Part shown: positions 33,114 through 41,676 of the stretch, one piece after another
Layout of the letters: each line of letters begins with the position of its first letter
Numbering within the stretch: position 1 is the stretch's first letter
The notes under the pieces: model-generated
The model's database searches: none
Told to the model about the DNA's origin: nothing
The model's input: the letters and a program-made list of their open reading frames with translations, nothing else
Origin: Streptomyces sp. NBC_01451
GTDB taxonomy: Bacteria > Actinomycetota > Actinomycetes > Streptomycetales > Streptomycetaceae
Reading direction: 5' to 3'
DNA length: 64,000 bases
Assembly: GCF_036227485.1 (NCBI RefSeq)
Contig: NZ_CP109479.1
Span: 7,564,001-7,628,000, forward strand
Translations under genes and position numbers: made by a program

Positions 33114-33782
33114 ATGACCTCTGTGCCCACGCCGATCCCGTCCCGCACGCAGTTCGTGCTGGAGGGGATCAAACACCGCATCCTCACCGGGCAGTTGACA
33201 CCGGGTCAGGCCCTGGTCGAGACCGAGCTCGCCGCACAGTTCGGGGTCTCGAAGACCCCGGTGCGCGAGGCGCTCAAGACGCTGGCCGGCACCGGACTCG
33301 TCGTGATGAACCAGTACAAGGGCGTCACGGTGCGCATGGTGGACGCGGACATGGCGCGCGAGGTCTACGACGTACGGCTGCTGCTGGAGCCGGAGGCCCT
33401 CAAGCGTTCCGTGCGCAGAGGCGCCTCGCTCGACGCCGCCCGTGACGCGCTCACCCGGGCCGACGAGGCCACCGACACCGCCGAACGCTCCCTGGCCAAC
33501 CGGGAGTTCCACCGCTCCCTGTACGTCCGGTGCGGCAATCCGCTGCTCGGCCGGATGCTCGACGAGGTGCGCGACCAGGCCGCCCTGGTCTCCGCCGTCG
33601 CCTGGGCCGCCAACCCCTCCTGGGAGCGGGAAGCGGACGAGCACCGGGAGATCCTGCGGCTCGCCCTCGCCGGTGACTCCGACGGCGCGGCGCGCGCCCT
33701 GCACGCGCATATCGAGTCGTTCGTGCAACGGGCTTACCCCTCAGGGGAGTCCGAGGCCCAGGGAGAGGACGGTCAGGAATGA
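33114..33782 (+). CDS. GntR/FCD-family regulator of the aldonate/pectin operon
   Basis: 222 residues from the ATG at 33114 with GAGAGG upstream. Winged helix (VLEGIKHRILTGQLTPGQAL, AAQFGVSKTPVREALKTLAG), then an all-helical FCD domain (about 85-210) with the usual metal-site Asp and His residues (DAARDALTRADEATD, NREFHRSLYVRCGNPLL, DEHREILRLALAGDSDGA). FCD regulators typically sense sugar acids. The stop overlaps the start of a DHDPS-family enzyme gene. It likely controls the downstream catabolic and transport genes and itself. Confidence 0.88.
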   Translation: MTSVPTPIPSRTQFVLEGIKHRILTGQLTPGQALVETELAAQFGVSKTPVREALKTLAGTGLVVMNQYKGVTVRMVDADMAREVYDVRLLLEPEALKRSVRRGASLDAARDALTRADEATDTAERSLANREFHRSLYVRCGNPLLGRMLDEVRDQAALVSAVAWAANPSWEREADEHREILRLALAGDSDGAARALHAHIESFVQRAYPSGESEAQGEDGQE

Positions 33783-34690
33783 GCGGCGTGGTGTTCGAGG
33801 CCCAACGGGCGGCCCTGGCCGACGTGGTGGCGATCCCGGTGACCCCGTTCGCCGAGGACGGTACCGTCGACCAGCCCGCCCACCGGGCCCTGCTGCGCCG
33901 ACTCCTCGACGGCGGCATCACCACCCTCACGCCGAACGGCAACACGGGCGAGTTCTACACCCTGACTCCCGAAGAGCGGCGCCTGGTCACCGAGTTGACC
34001 GTCGACGAGGTCGGCGACCGGGCCGTGATCCTCGTCGGCGTCGGGCACGACGTGCCGACCGCGGTGGCCGCCGCCCGGCACGCCCAGGACTGCGGGGCCG
34101 CGATGGTGATGGTCCATCAGCCCATCCACCCGTACGTCTCGGAGGGCGGCTGGGTCGACTACCACCGGGCCATCGCCGAGGCCGTGCCCGGACTCGGGGT
34201 CGTTCCGTACATCCGCAACGCCTCGCTGAGCGGCCTCAGGCTCGCCGAACTCGCCGACGTCTGCCCGAACGTCATCGGCGTGAAGTACGCCGTCCCGGAC
34301 GCCGCCCGGTTCGCCGCGTTCGCACGGGACGCCGGGCTCGAACGCTTCGTGTGGGTGGCCGGGCTCGCCGAGCCCTACGCGCCCTCCTACTTCTCGGCCG
34401 GCGCCACCGGCTTCACCTCCGGCCTGGTGAACGTCACCCCGGCCGTCTCGCTGAACATGATCGAAGCGCTCCGTTCGGGGGACTACCCGGGCGCCATGAA
34501 GGTCTGGGAGCAGATCCGCCGCTTCGAGGAACTGCGCGCCGCCAACGCCTCCGCGAACAACGTGACCGTCGTCAAGGAGGCCCTCGCCTCCCTCGGCCTG
34601 TGCCGCCGCGACGTCCGCCCGCCGAGCCGCGCGCTGCCCGAGAACGAACGCGCCGAGGTCGCCGAGATTGCCGCCGGGTGGTCGATATGA
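33779..34690 (+). CDS. DHDPS-family 2-keto-3-deoxy sugar-acid dehydratase or aldolase
   Basis: 303 residues, starting within the regulator stop (ATGA). Class I aldolase fold with the Schiff-base lysine in VIGVKYAVPD near 164 and the tyrosine in VVPYIRNASL near 141. The DHDPS Thr-Thr pair is replaced: PNGNTGEFYTL near residue 53 instead of TTGE, so it is not a lysine-pathway enzyme. The gene couples to an L-arabinonate-dehydratase-like enzyme. The best guess is 2-keto-3-deoxy-L-arabinonate dehydratase or a related keto-acid aldolase. The exact sugar cannot be settled by sequence. Confidence 0.78.
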   Translation: MSGVVFEAQRAALADVVAIPVTPFAEDGTVDQPAHRALLRRLLDGGITTLTPNGNTGEFYTLTPEERRLVTELTVDEVGDRAVILVGVGHDVPTAVAAARHAQDCGAAMVMVHQPIHPYVSEGGWVDYHRAIAEAVPGLGVVPYIRNASLSGLRLAELADVCPNVIGVKYAVPDAARFAAFARDAGLERFVWVAGLAEPYAPSYFSAGATGFTSGLVNVTPAVSLNMIEALRSGDYPGAMKVWEQIRRFEELRAANASANNVTVVKEALASLGLCRRDVRPPSRALPENERAEVAEIAAGWSI

Positions 34691-36426
34691 AGCCCGACCA
34701 GGCGCGCAAAGCGCCGGAGGAGCTCAGGAGTCATCAGTGGTACGGGACGGACGGGCTGCGCTCCTTCAGTCACCGGGCCCGCACCCGCCAGCTCGGCTAT
34801 CTCCCCGAGGAGCACCTCGGCAAGCCCGTCATCGCGATCCTCAACACCTGGTCGGACATCAATCCCTGTCATGTGCACCTCCGTGACCGGGCGCAGGCCG
34901 TGAAGCGGGGCGTGTGGCAGGCGGGCGGATTCCCCTTGGAGTTCCCGGTCTCCACGCTCAGTGAGACCTTCCAGAAGCCGACCCCCATGCTCTACCGCAA
35001 CCTCCTCGCCATGGAGACGGAGGAGCTGCTGCGCTCGTACCCGGTCGACGGGGCCGTCCTGATGGGCGGCTGCGACAAGTCCACGCCCGCCCTGCTCATG
35101 GGGGCGGCCAGCGTCGACCTGCCGGCCGTGTTCGTGCCCGCCGGGCCCATGCTGCCCGGGCACTGGCGCAACGAGATCCTCGGCTCCGGCACCGACATGT
35201 GGAAGTACTGGGACGACAAGCGCGCCGGGCTCATCGGCGACTGCGAGATGACGGAGCTGGAGAGCGGCCTCGCCCGTTCCCCCGGGCACTGCATGACCAT
35301 GGGCACGGCGTCCACGCTCACCGCCGCCGCCGAGGCGCTCGGCGTGACCGTGCCGGGGGCGTCCAGCATCCCCGCCGTCGACTCCGGGCACGACCGGATG
35401 GCCGCCGCGTCGGGTCTGAGGATCGTCGAACTGGTCCACCAGGACCGCAAGTTGAGCGACATCCTCACCGCCGACGCCTTCACCGACGCGGTCACGACCG
35501 TCCTCGGCCTCGGCGGTTCCACCAACGCCGTGATCCATCTGATCGCCATGGCGGGCCGGGCCGGCGTCCGGCTCACCCTCGACGACTTCGACCGCATCGC
35601 GCGGACCGTACCGGTGCTCGCCAACGTACGGCCAGGTGGACAGACGTACCTCATGGAGGACTTCCACTTCGCCGGCGGCCTGCCCGGGTTCCTCTCCCGG
35701 ATCACCGACCTGCTGCATCTGGACCGGCCGACGGTGTCGTACGACAGCATGCGCGAGCAGCTCGACGGCGCGCAGGTGCACAACGACGAGGTGATCCGCC
35801 CGCGCGACAGGCCGGTCGCGAGCGAGGGCGGGGTCGCCGTCCTGCGCGGCAACCTCTGTCCGGACGGCGCGGTCATCAAGCACATCTCCGCCGAGCCGCA
35901 CCTGCTCAAGCACACCGGGCGCGCGGTCGTCTTCGACGACTACCGCACCATGCAACGCACCATCAACGACCCCGAGCTGGGCATCACCGCCGACACGGTC
36001 CTGGTGCTGCGCGGCTCCGGTCCCAAGGGCGGCCCGGGCATGCCCGAGTACGGGATGCTGCCCATCCCCGACCACCTGCTCAAGCAGGGCGTACGGGACA
36101 TGGTGCGGATCTCCGACGCCCGGATGAGCGGCACGAGTTACGGCACGTGCGTGCTGCACGTGGCCCCCGAGTCGCATGTCGGCGGGCCGCTCGCGCTCGT
36201 CCGCACCGGGGACTCCATCACCCTCGACGTCGAGGGAAGGTCGCTCCAACTCAACGTGGACGAAGACGAGTTGGCGCGCAGGCGGGCGGAGTGGACGCCT
36301 CCGGCCGAACGGTACGAGCGCGGCTACGGGGCGCTCTACAACGAGCAGATCACGCAGGCCGACACCGGCTGCGACTTCGAGTTCCTGGCCAGGCCGGGCA
36401 AGGTGCGCGACCCGTACGCGGGCTGA
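34687..36426 (+). CDS. IlvD/Edd-family sugar-acid dehydratase (L-arabinonate dehydratase-like)
   Basis: 579 residues, the usual length of L-arabinonate dehydratases. It is an Fe-S dehydratase: cluster cysteines in NTWSDINPCHVHL near 59, LMGGCDKSTPA near 127 and SPGHCMTMGTASTL near 200, with PKGGPGMPEYGML and SDARMSGTSYGTCVLHVAPE near the C-terminus. It starts within the stop of the DHDPS-family gene. Such enzymes remove water from aldonates to give 2-keto-3-deoxy acids. Arabinan-type GH43 enzymes downstream make arabinonate plausible, but rhamnonate, galactonate or xylonate are alternatives. Confidence 0.85.
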   Translation: MKPDQARKAPEELRSHQWYGTDGLRSFSHRARTRQLGYLPEEHLGKPVIAILNTWSDINPCHVHLRDRAQAVKRGVWQAGGFPLEFPVSTLSETFQKPTPMLYRNLLAMETEELLRSYPVDGAVLMGGCDKSTPALLMGAASVDLPAVFVPAGPMLPGHWRNEILGSGTDMWKYWDDKRAGLIGDCEMTELESGLARSPGHCMTMGTASTLTAAAEALGVTVPGASSIPAVDSGHDRMAAASGLRIVELVHQDRKLSDILTADAFTDAVTTVLGLGGSTNAVIHLIAMAGRAGVRLTLDDFDRIARTVPVLANVRPGGQTYLMEDFHFAGGLPGFLSRITDLLHLDRPTVSYDSMREQLDGAQVHNDEVIRPRDRPVASEGGVAVLRGNLCPDGAVIKHISAEPHLLKHTGRAVVFDDYRTMQRTINDPELGITADTVLVLRGSGPKGGPGMPEYGMLPIPDHLLKQGVRDMVRISDARMSGTSYGTCVLHVAPESHVGGPLALVRTGDSITLDVEGRSLQLNVDEDELARRRAEWTPPAERYERGYGALYNEQITQADTGCDFEFLARPGKVRDPYAG

Positions 36427-36463
36427 CCGGACAAGCCCGGCAGCGCACACCCCTGCACAAGGA

Positions 36464-36475
36464 GAAAGCGCTTCC
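36464..36475. promoter_or_regulatory. LacI-type operator-like site before the transport genes
   Basis: GAAAGCGCTTCC is a near palindrome centred on the GCGC typical of LacI-family operators. It lies 64 bases before the first permease start. No LacI gene is in the window, so the regulator would be elsewhere. Confidence 0.45.
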
Positions 36476-36480
36476 TGAAC

Positions 36481-36524
36481 GACGCAGGCACGACGCAGGC
36501 ACGACGCACGCACGACGTACCGAG
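36481..36524. repeat. Tandem 11-bp direct repeats before the permease gene
   Basis: GACGCAGGCAC occurs twice in tandem, followed by GACGCACGCAC and a partial fourth unit GACGTACCGAG. The 11-base period matches one DNA turn, so proteins would stack on one face. It sits between the LacI-like site and the start codon at 36539. Confidence 0.55.
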
Positions 36525-36538
36525 AACGGAGAACAGTC

Positions 36539-37474
36539 ATGGCCCAAGCCGCAGTCGTGGCGAAACCGCCCACGCCACCCCGGCGGCGGCGTGCCTCCGC
36601 GACGCCGCGAAGGCTCCCGTATCTGCTGATCGCACCGGCAGCCCTGCTCATGGTGGGCTTCATCGCCTACCCGGTCATCAGCGTCTTCTACTACAGCCTG
36701 CAGAACTTCAACCCCACCAAGCCGTGGCGCAACGGCTTCGCGGGTCTCGACAACTTCACGCACGCCTTCACCGACGACCCCCAGTTCTGGGACACGCTGG
36801 TCTTCAGCGGCAAGTGGGTCGTCGTCGAGGTCGGCCTGCAGCTGATGTTCGGTCTGGCGCTCGCGCTGATCGTCAACCAGACCTTCGTGGGGCGGTCGAT
36901 CGGCCGCGCGCTGGTCTTCTCGCCCTGGGCCGTCTCGGGCGTACTCACCTCCGCGATCTGGGTGCTGCTCTACAACTCCCAGACAGGCATCACCCGTTAC
37001 CTCGCCGACGCGGGCATCGGCACGTACGGCACGAGCTGGCTGTCGGACACGTCGACCGTGTTCCCGGCGGCGATCGTCGCCGACCTGTGGCGAGGCGTGC
37101 CCTTCTTCGCGATCCTCATCCTGGCCGACCTCCAGTCCGTCTCGAAGGACCTGTACGAGGCCGCCGAGGTCGACGGCGCCAGCCGGATCAAGCAGTTCTG
37201 GCACATCACGCTGCCGCACCTCAAGGACGCCATCGTCCTGTCCACGCTGCTGCGCGCGGTCTGGGAGTTCAACAACGTCGACCTCCTCTACACCCTCACG
37301 GGCGGCGGACCGGCCGGCGAGACCACGACCCTCCCGCTCTACATCGCCAACACCAGCGTCGACGCCCACAACTTCGGCTACGCGTCGGCCCTCACCACGG
37401 TCGCGTTCGTGATCCTGCTCTTCTTCTCGATCGTCTACCTGCGGCTGAGCAAGTTCGGAGGGGAGAACAAGTGA
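36539..37474 (+). CDS. ABC sugar transporter permease (MalF type)
   Basis: 311 residues, six membrane helices (LPYLLIAPAALLMVGFIAYP, VVEVGLQLMFGLALALIVNQ, IVYLRLSKFGGENK at the end). EAA loop DLYEAAEVDGASRIKQFWHI near 205. It overlaps the partner permease (GTGA). No ATPase is encoded; MsiK would supply energy. The gene order with pectin lyases suggests import of oligogalacturonides or rhamnogalacturonan or arabinan oligosaccharides. Its binding protein is probably the one at 45.3 kb, eight kilobases downstream in the same array. Confidence 0.9.
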   Translation: MAQAAVVAKPPTPPRRRRASATPRRLPYLLIAPAALLMVGFIAYPVISVFYYSLQNFNPTKPWRNGFAGLDNFTHAFTDDPQFWDTLVFSGKWVVVEVGLQLMFGLALALIVNQTFVGRSIGRALVFSPWAVSGVLTSAIWVLLYNSQTGITRYLADAGIGTYGTSWLSDTSTVFPAAIVADLWRGVPFFAILILADLQSVSKDLYEAAEVDGASRIKQFWHITLPHLKDAIVLSTLLRAVWEFNNVDLLYTLTGGGPAGETTTLPLYIANTSVDAHNFGYASALTTVAFVILLFFSIVYLRLSKFGGENK

Positions 37475-38370
37475 TCACCAAGGAAGCCACCGTGATCGTG
37501 CCCATGCCCGTGGACGACGTTCCCGAGCCGCCGCGCCCGACCAGGAAGCAGCGGCGCGCCTGGGACGAGGCCCCGCGCTGGCAGATCTACCTCCCCCTGG
37601 GGATCTACCTCGTCTTCACCCTCATCCCCTTCTACTGGATCCTCCTCTTCGCGCTGCGCCCGGCCGGTTCGACCTCCCTGGTCCCCTGGCCGATGACCCT
37701 CGACCACTTCGACAAGGTGTGGACCGAGCGAAGCTTCGGCACGTACTTCGAGAACAGCATCCTCGTCGGCGTCGCCACGCTGGTGATGACGACGCTCGTC
37801 GCCCTGGCCGGCGGCTACGCCCTCGCCCGCTTCGACTTCAAGGTCAAGCGCGCCTTCATGCTGGCCCTGCTCTGCTCCCAGTTCGTGCCGGGCGCCCTGC
37901 TGCTGGTGCCGCTGTTCCAGATCTTCGCCGAGCTCCAGATGATCAACTCGCTGGGCGCGGTCATCATCGCCGAGACGGTCTTCCAGCTCCCGCTGTCGAT
38001 GATCCTCATCAGCGGATTCATCAAGAACGTGCCGTACTCGCTGGAGGAGGCCGCCTGGGTCGACGGCTGCAACCGCTTCACCGCGTTCCGTATCGTCGTA
38101 CTGCCCCTGCTGCGGCCCGGGTTGATCGCCGTCGGCTCCTTCGCCTTCGTGCACTCCTGGAACCACTTCCTGTTCGCCCTGATGTTCCTCAGCGACCAGG
38201 GCAAGCAGACCATCCCGGTCGGCCTCAACACCCTGATGAGCGCGGACAGCGTCGACCTGGGCGCCCTCGCGGCGGGCGGCATCATCGCCGCCGTACCCGT
38301 GGTCATCGTCTTCGCCTTCATCCAGAAGTGGCTGATCACCGGCTTCAGCGCGGGGGCGGTGAAGGGATGA
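37471..38370 (+). CDS. ABC sugar transporter permease (MalG type)
   Basis: 299 residues from a GTG overlapping the previous stop with GGAGGGGAG upstream. The long cytoplasmic N-terminus has a Pro-rich segment (PEPPRPTRKQRRAWDE). Helices such as LPLGIYLVFTLIPFYWILLF follow, and the EAA loop is SLEEAAWVDGCNRFTAFRIV near 190. The tail GFSAGAVKG is typical of CUT1 permeases. Stop and next start overlap (ATGA), tying it to the pectate lyase gene. Confidence 0.9.
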   Translation: MITKEATVIVPMPVDDVPEPPRPTRKQRRAWDEAPRWQIYLPLGIYLVFTLIPFYWILLFALRPAGSTSLVPWPMTLDHFDKVWTERSFGTYFENSILVGVATLVMTTLVALAGGYALARFDFKVKRAFMLALLCSQFVPGALLLVPLFQIFAELQMINSLGAVIIAETVFQLPLSMILISGFIKNVPYSLEEAAWVDGCNRFTAFRIVVLPLLRPGLIAVGSFAFVHSWNHFLFALMFLSDQGKQTIPVGLNTLMSADSVDLGALAAGGIIAAVPVVIVFAFIQKWLITGFSAGAVKG

Positions 38371-39665
38371 GACGCGTTCTGCAAGTCGCCGCCGCCATCG
38401 CCCTGTTGGGTGCGGTACTGAGCACCCCGGCCGGCGCCGACGCCCGCGACGTCAGCCGCGACACCCTGCCGGCGAACGACGGCTGGGCCGCCGCCGGCGG
38501 TGGCACCACCGGCGGCGCGGCGGCGGACGACGCCCACGTGTTCACCGTACGCAGCCGCGCCGAACTCGTCCGCGCCCTCGACGCCGGCAGCACCACCCCG
38601 AAGATCATCCGCATCGCAGGGGTCATTGACGCCAACACCACTGATGACGGTGGGCACTTGGGGTGTGGTGACTACGCGTCCGGGACCGGCTACACGGTCC
38701 GGAAATACCTGGCCGCGTACGACCCCCGCACCTGGGGTTCCGCCAGGCCGAGCGGGGCGGCGGAGGAGGCCCGGCAGGCCGCGGCGGCCCGGCAGGCCGA
38801 GCGGGTCGTGCTGCCCGTCGGCTCCAACACGACCGTCGTCGGGCTCGGTTCGGGCGCCGTCCTCAAGGGCGCGAGCCTCCAGGTCAGGAACGCGGACAAC
38901 GTGATCGTCCGCAACCTCGAACTCCGCGACGCCTACGACTGCTTCCCCGTCTGGCAGCCCAACTCCGGTGGCCTGGGCGACTGGAAGACGGCCTACGACA
39001 ACCTCTGGCTGAACGGCGCCACCCATGTGTGGGTCGACCACGTCACCGCCTCCGACAAGGGGCACCCGGACGCCGACGAGCCCACCTACTTCGCCCGCAA
39101 CTACCTGCGCCACGACGGCCTGTTGGACATCACCAACCGCTCCGACCTGGTCACCGTCTCCTGGAGCCGGTTCGCCGACCACGACAAGGCGATGCTCATC
39201 GGCTCCGGCGACACCGCCACCGGCGACCGCGGGAAACTCCGGGTCACCCTGCACCACAACGAGTTCCGCTCGGTGACGCAGCGCGCCCCGCGCGTCCGCT
39301 TCGGACAGGTGCACGTCTACAACAACCGCTACCTCGTCGACCACGGCGACGACTACCGCTACTCCGTCGGTGTGTCCACCGAGTCCGCCGTGTACGCCGA
39401 GAACAACGCCTTCACCACCCCGGGGCACGTCGAGGCCGCCGACCTGGTCAAGAGCTGGAACGGCACCGCCCTGCACCAGACGGGCACCCTCTTCAACGGC
39501 TTCCCCGTCGATCTTCTGACCATCCACAACGCCTACAACTCGGGCAGCGAGCGCGATCTCACGGCCGACGTCGGCTGGACGCCTACCCTGCACACAAAGA
39601 TCGACAGCGCCGACACGGCCGACCGAGAGGTGGCACGCGGCGCGGGCGCAGGGAGGCTCACATGA
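38367..39665 (+). CDS. Secreted pectate lyase, PL1 family
   Basis: 432 residues with a Sec signal (MRRVLQVAAAIALLGAVLST, cut after AGADA). A right-handed beta-helix lyase that cleaves polygalacturonate by beta-elimination. Family signs: VIVRNLELRDAYDCFP near 190, THVWVDHVTASD near 220, and the catalytic-face motif RAPRVRFGQVHVYNN near 310. The start overlaps the permease stop, so an extracellular enzyme is translationally coupled to its importer. It lacks a binding module. It is one of three PL1 domains in the locus. Confidence 0.88.
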   Translation: MRRVLQVAAAIALLGAVLSTPAGADARDVSRDTLPANDGWAAAGGGTTGGAAADDAHVFTVRSRAELVRALDAGSTTPKIIRIAGVIDANTTDDGGHLGCGDYASGTGYTVRKYLAAYDPRTWGSARPSGAAEEARQAAAARQAERVVLPVGSNTTVVGLGSGAVLKGASLQVRNADNVIVRNLELRDAYDCFPVWQPNSGGLGDWKTAYDNLWLNGATHVWVDHVTASDKGHPDADEPTYFARNYLRHDGLLDITNRSDLVTVSWSRFADHDKAMLIGSGDTATGDRGKLRVTLHHNEFRSVTQRAPRVRFGQVHVYNNRYLVDHGDDYRYSVGVSTESAVYAENNAFTTPGHVEAADLVKSWNGTALHQTGTLFNGFPVDLLTIHNAYNSGSERDLTADVGWTPTLHTKIDSADTADREVARGAGAGRLT

Positions 39666-40825
39666 ACACGACACACCTGACGACACCGGTTCCGGTAGTG
39701 CTCGCGGGAGCGCGCGGCCACGGGCACTGGCATCTGGCGAACATCCGCCGGCTCCAGGACAAGGGGCTCGTACGGCTGGCGGGCGTCTGCGAGCTGACCC
39801 CGCTCACCGACGAGGAGCTGGACGGGCTCGGCACGCCCGAGCAGTCCGCCGACTTCGGCGCGCTCCTCGACTCCACCGGCGCCGCCGTCGCCGTGATCTG
39901 CACGCCGATCCCCACCCACACCGACCTCGCGCTCATCGCCGCCGCGAAGGGCGTGCACCTGCTGCTGGAGAAGCCGCCGGCGCCGTCGTACGCCGAGTTC
40001 CGGCGTATGGCCGACGGGGTCGCCGCGGCCGGGGTCGCCTGCCAGATCGGTTTCCAGTCGCTGGGGTCGCACGCCGTGCCGGCGATCCGGGAACTGATCG
40101 CCGAGGGCGCCATCGGCACGGTGACCGGCGTCGGCGGGGCGGGCGCGTGGGCGCGCGACGAGGCGTACTACCGGCGCGCGCCCTGGGCGGGCAAGCGCAG
40201 GCTGAACGGAGTGGACGTCATCGACGGCGTGCTCACCAACCCGCTCGCGCACGCCGTCGCCACCGGCCTCGTCCTCGGCGGCACCACCCGCGCCGAGGAC
40301 GTCACCGGCATCGAGACCGAGCTGCTGCGCGCCAACGACATCGAGTCCGACGACACCTCGTGCGTCCGCGTCAGCACGGCGAACGGCGTCCCGGTCACCG
40401 TCGCCGCGACCCTGTGCGCCGAGCACCCGGACGACCCGTACGTCCTCGTGCACGGCACCAGCGGCCGGATCACCTTCTGGTACAAGCAGGACCGCGTGCT
40501 CCTCCAGCGCTCCGGACACGGCCCGGAGGAGTACGAGTACGACCGCACCGACCTGCTGGAGAACCTCGTCGACCATCTCACCGAGGGCGCCGAACTGCTG
40601 GTCGTGCCCGACGCGACCGGTGCGTTCATGCGGGTCGTCGAGGCGATCCGCCAGGCCCCCGACCCGGCCGAACTCCCCTCCGAAGCCTGGGAGTTCATGC
40701 CCGGGGAAACCCGCCGCCGAGTGGTCCCCGGTATCGACGGCCTCGTCGCTGCCGCCGCCGACACCCTCTCCCTCTACTCCGAGCTGGGCGCCTCCTGGGC
40801 GCTCCCGAAAGAGGTGAGCACCTGA
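39662..40825 (+). CDS. Gfo/Idh/MocA-family oxidoreductase
   Basis: 387 residues; ATG overlaps the lyase stop and follows an AGGGAGG site. N-terminal Rossmann fold (VVLAGARGHGHWHLANIRRL; VICTPIPTHTDLALIAAAKG; LLLEKPPAPSYAEF with the family EKP). The C-terminal domain (about 130-340) shows NPLAHAVATGLVLGG with a catalytic-type His. It would oxidise or epimerise a sugar or sugar-acid intermediate with NAD(P). No signal peptide, so it works on imported sugars. Confidence 0.87.
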   Translation: MNTTHLTTPVPVVLAGARGHGHWHLANIRRLQDKGLVRLAGVCELTPLTDEELDGLGTPEQSADFGALLDSTGAAVAVICTPIPTHTDLALIAAAKGVHLLLEKPPAPSYAEFRRMADGVAAAGVACQIGFQSLGSHAVPAIRELIAEGAIGTVTGVGGAGAWARDEAYYRRAPWAGKRRLNGVDVIDGVLTNPLAHAVATGLVLGGTTRAEDVTGIETELLRANDIESDDTSCVRVSTANGVPVTVAATLCAEHPDDPYVLVHGTSGRITFWYKQDRVLLQRSGHGPEEYEYDRTDLLENLVDHLTEGAELLVVPDATGAFMRVVEAIRQAPDPAELPSEAWEFMPGETRRRVVPGIDGLVAAAADTLSLYSELGASWALPKEVST

Positions 40826-41676
40826 TGAACCAGATGCCCAACGAGTCGCTGGTCCTGCGGATCGCGGGCCGCCCGGTCGGCCGCTACACCGGCCGGCCGG
40901 AGCTGCCGCTCCGCCACGCGCCCCGCCCGTACCTGCACCCCGTCACCACCCTGGCCGGCACCGCTGTCACCGAGCTCAGCCCCGCCGACCACACCCACCA
41001 CCTCGGCGTCGGTGTCGCCATACCCGACGTCGAGGGGAACAACTTCTGGGGCGGGCGCACCTATGTACGGGACCAGGGGCCGACCGAGCTGGACAACCAC
41101 GGCGCCCAGCGGCACACCGCCTACCAGCTCCGGGACCCCGACGGCTTCGTCGAGGAACTGCGCTGGATGGTCGGCCCGGCCGAGCTGCTGCGCGAGCGGC
41201 GAACGGTCGCCGCCACCGAACTCACCCGCTCCGCCTGGGCGTTGGACTTCACCTTCTCCCTCACCAACATCACCGACGCCCCCCTCTCCATCGGCAGCCC
41301 CGCCACCAACGGCCGCCCCGGCGCGGCCTACGGCGGCTTCTTCTGGCGGGCGCGCAAGGAGGCCGGCACCCCCGACGTCTTCACGCCCGACGCCGAGGGC
41401 GAGTCCGCGGTCCACGGCACCCGTGCCGACTGGCTCGCCCTGGCCGGCAGCAACTGGACGCTCGTCTTCGCAGGCGCCACCGAACAGACGCGCCGCGACC
41501 CGTGGTTCGTCCGGGCCGAGGAGTACCCGGGGGTCGGCTCCTCGCTCGCCTTCGCCGAGCGGCTGCCGATCGGCGCGGGCGAGACCGCCGTACGCCGGAT
41601 CGTCACGGTCGTCGCCGACGGGCGCCTGGACCGGGGCGAGGCCGCGGCTCTCGTACGGAAGGCGGTGAGCGCGTGA
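40825..41676 (+). CDS. PmoA-like (DUF6807) protein
   Basis: 283 residues; its ATG shares one base with the previous stop. The family was named after a misassigned methane-oxygenase subunit and is common in carbohydrate loci of actinomycetes and planctomycetes. Features: RPYLHPVTTLAGTAVTEL, DHTHHLGVGVAIPDVEGNNF with a His cluster near 55, and NGRPGAAYGGFFWRARKE near 160. The fold resembles galactose-mutarotase-like supersandwich proteins. Its role here is unknown; mutarotase, epimerase or glycan binding are possible. It is always placed with oxidoreductases of the Gfo type, as here. Confidence 0.75.
   Translation: MNQMPNESLVLRIAGRPVGRYTGRPELPLRHAPRPYLHPVTTLAGTAVTELSPADHTHHLGVGVAIPDVEGNNFWGGRTYVRDQGPTELDNHGAQRHTAYQLRDPDGFVEELRWMVGPAELLRERRTVAATELTRSAWALDFTFSLTNITDAPLSIGSPATNGRPGAAYGGFFWRARKEAGTPDVFTPDAEGESAVHGTRADWLALAGSNWTLVFAGATEQTRRDPWFVRAEEYPGVGSSLAFAERLPIGAGETAVRRIVTVVADGRLDRGEAAALVRKAVSA

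Noticed and set aside
33442..34686. N-terminal extension of the IlvD-type dehydratase frame
   Set aside because: It overlaps the GntR and DHDPS-family genes in another frame; the ATG at 34687 is coupled to the previous stop.
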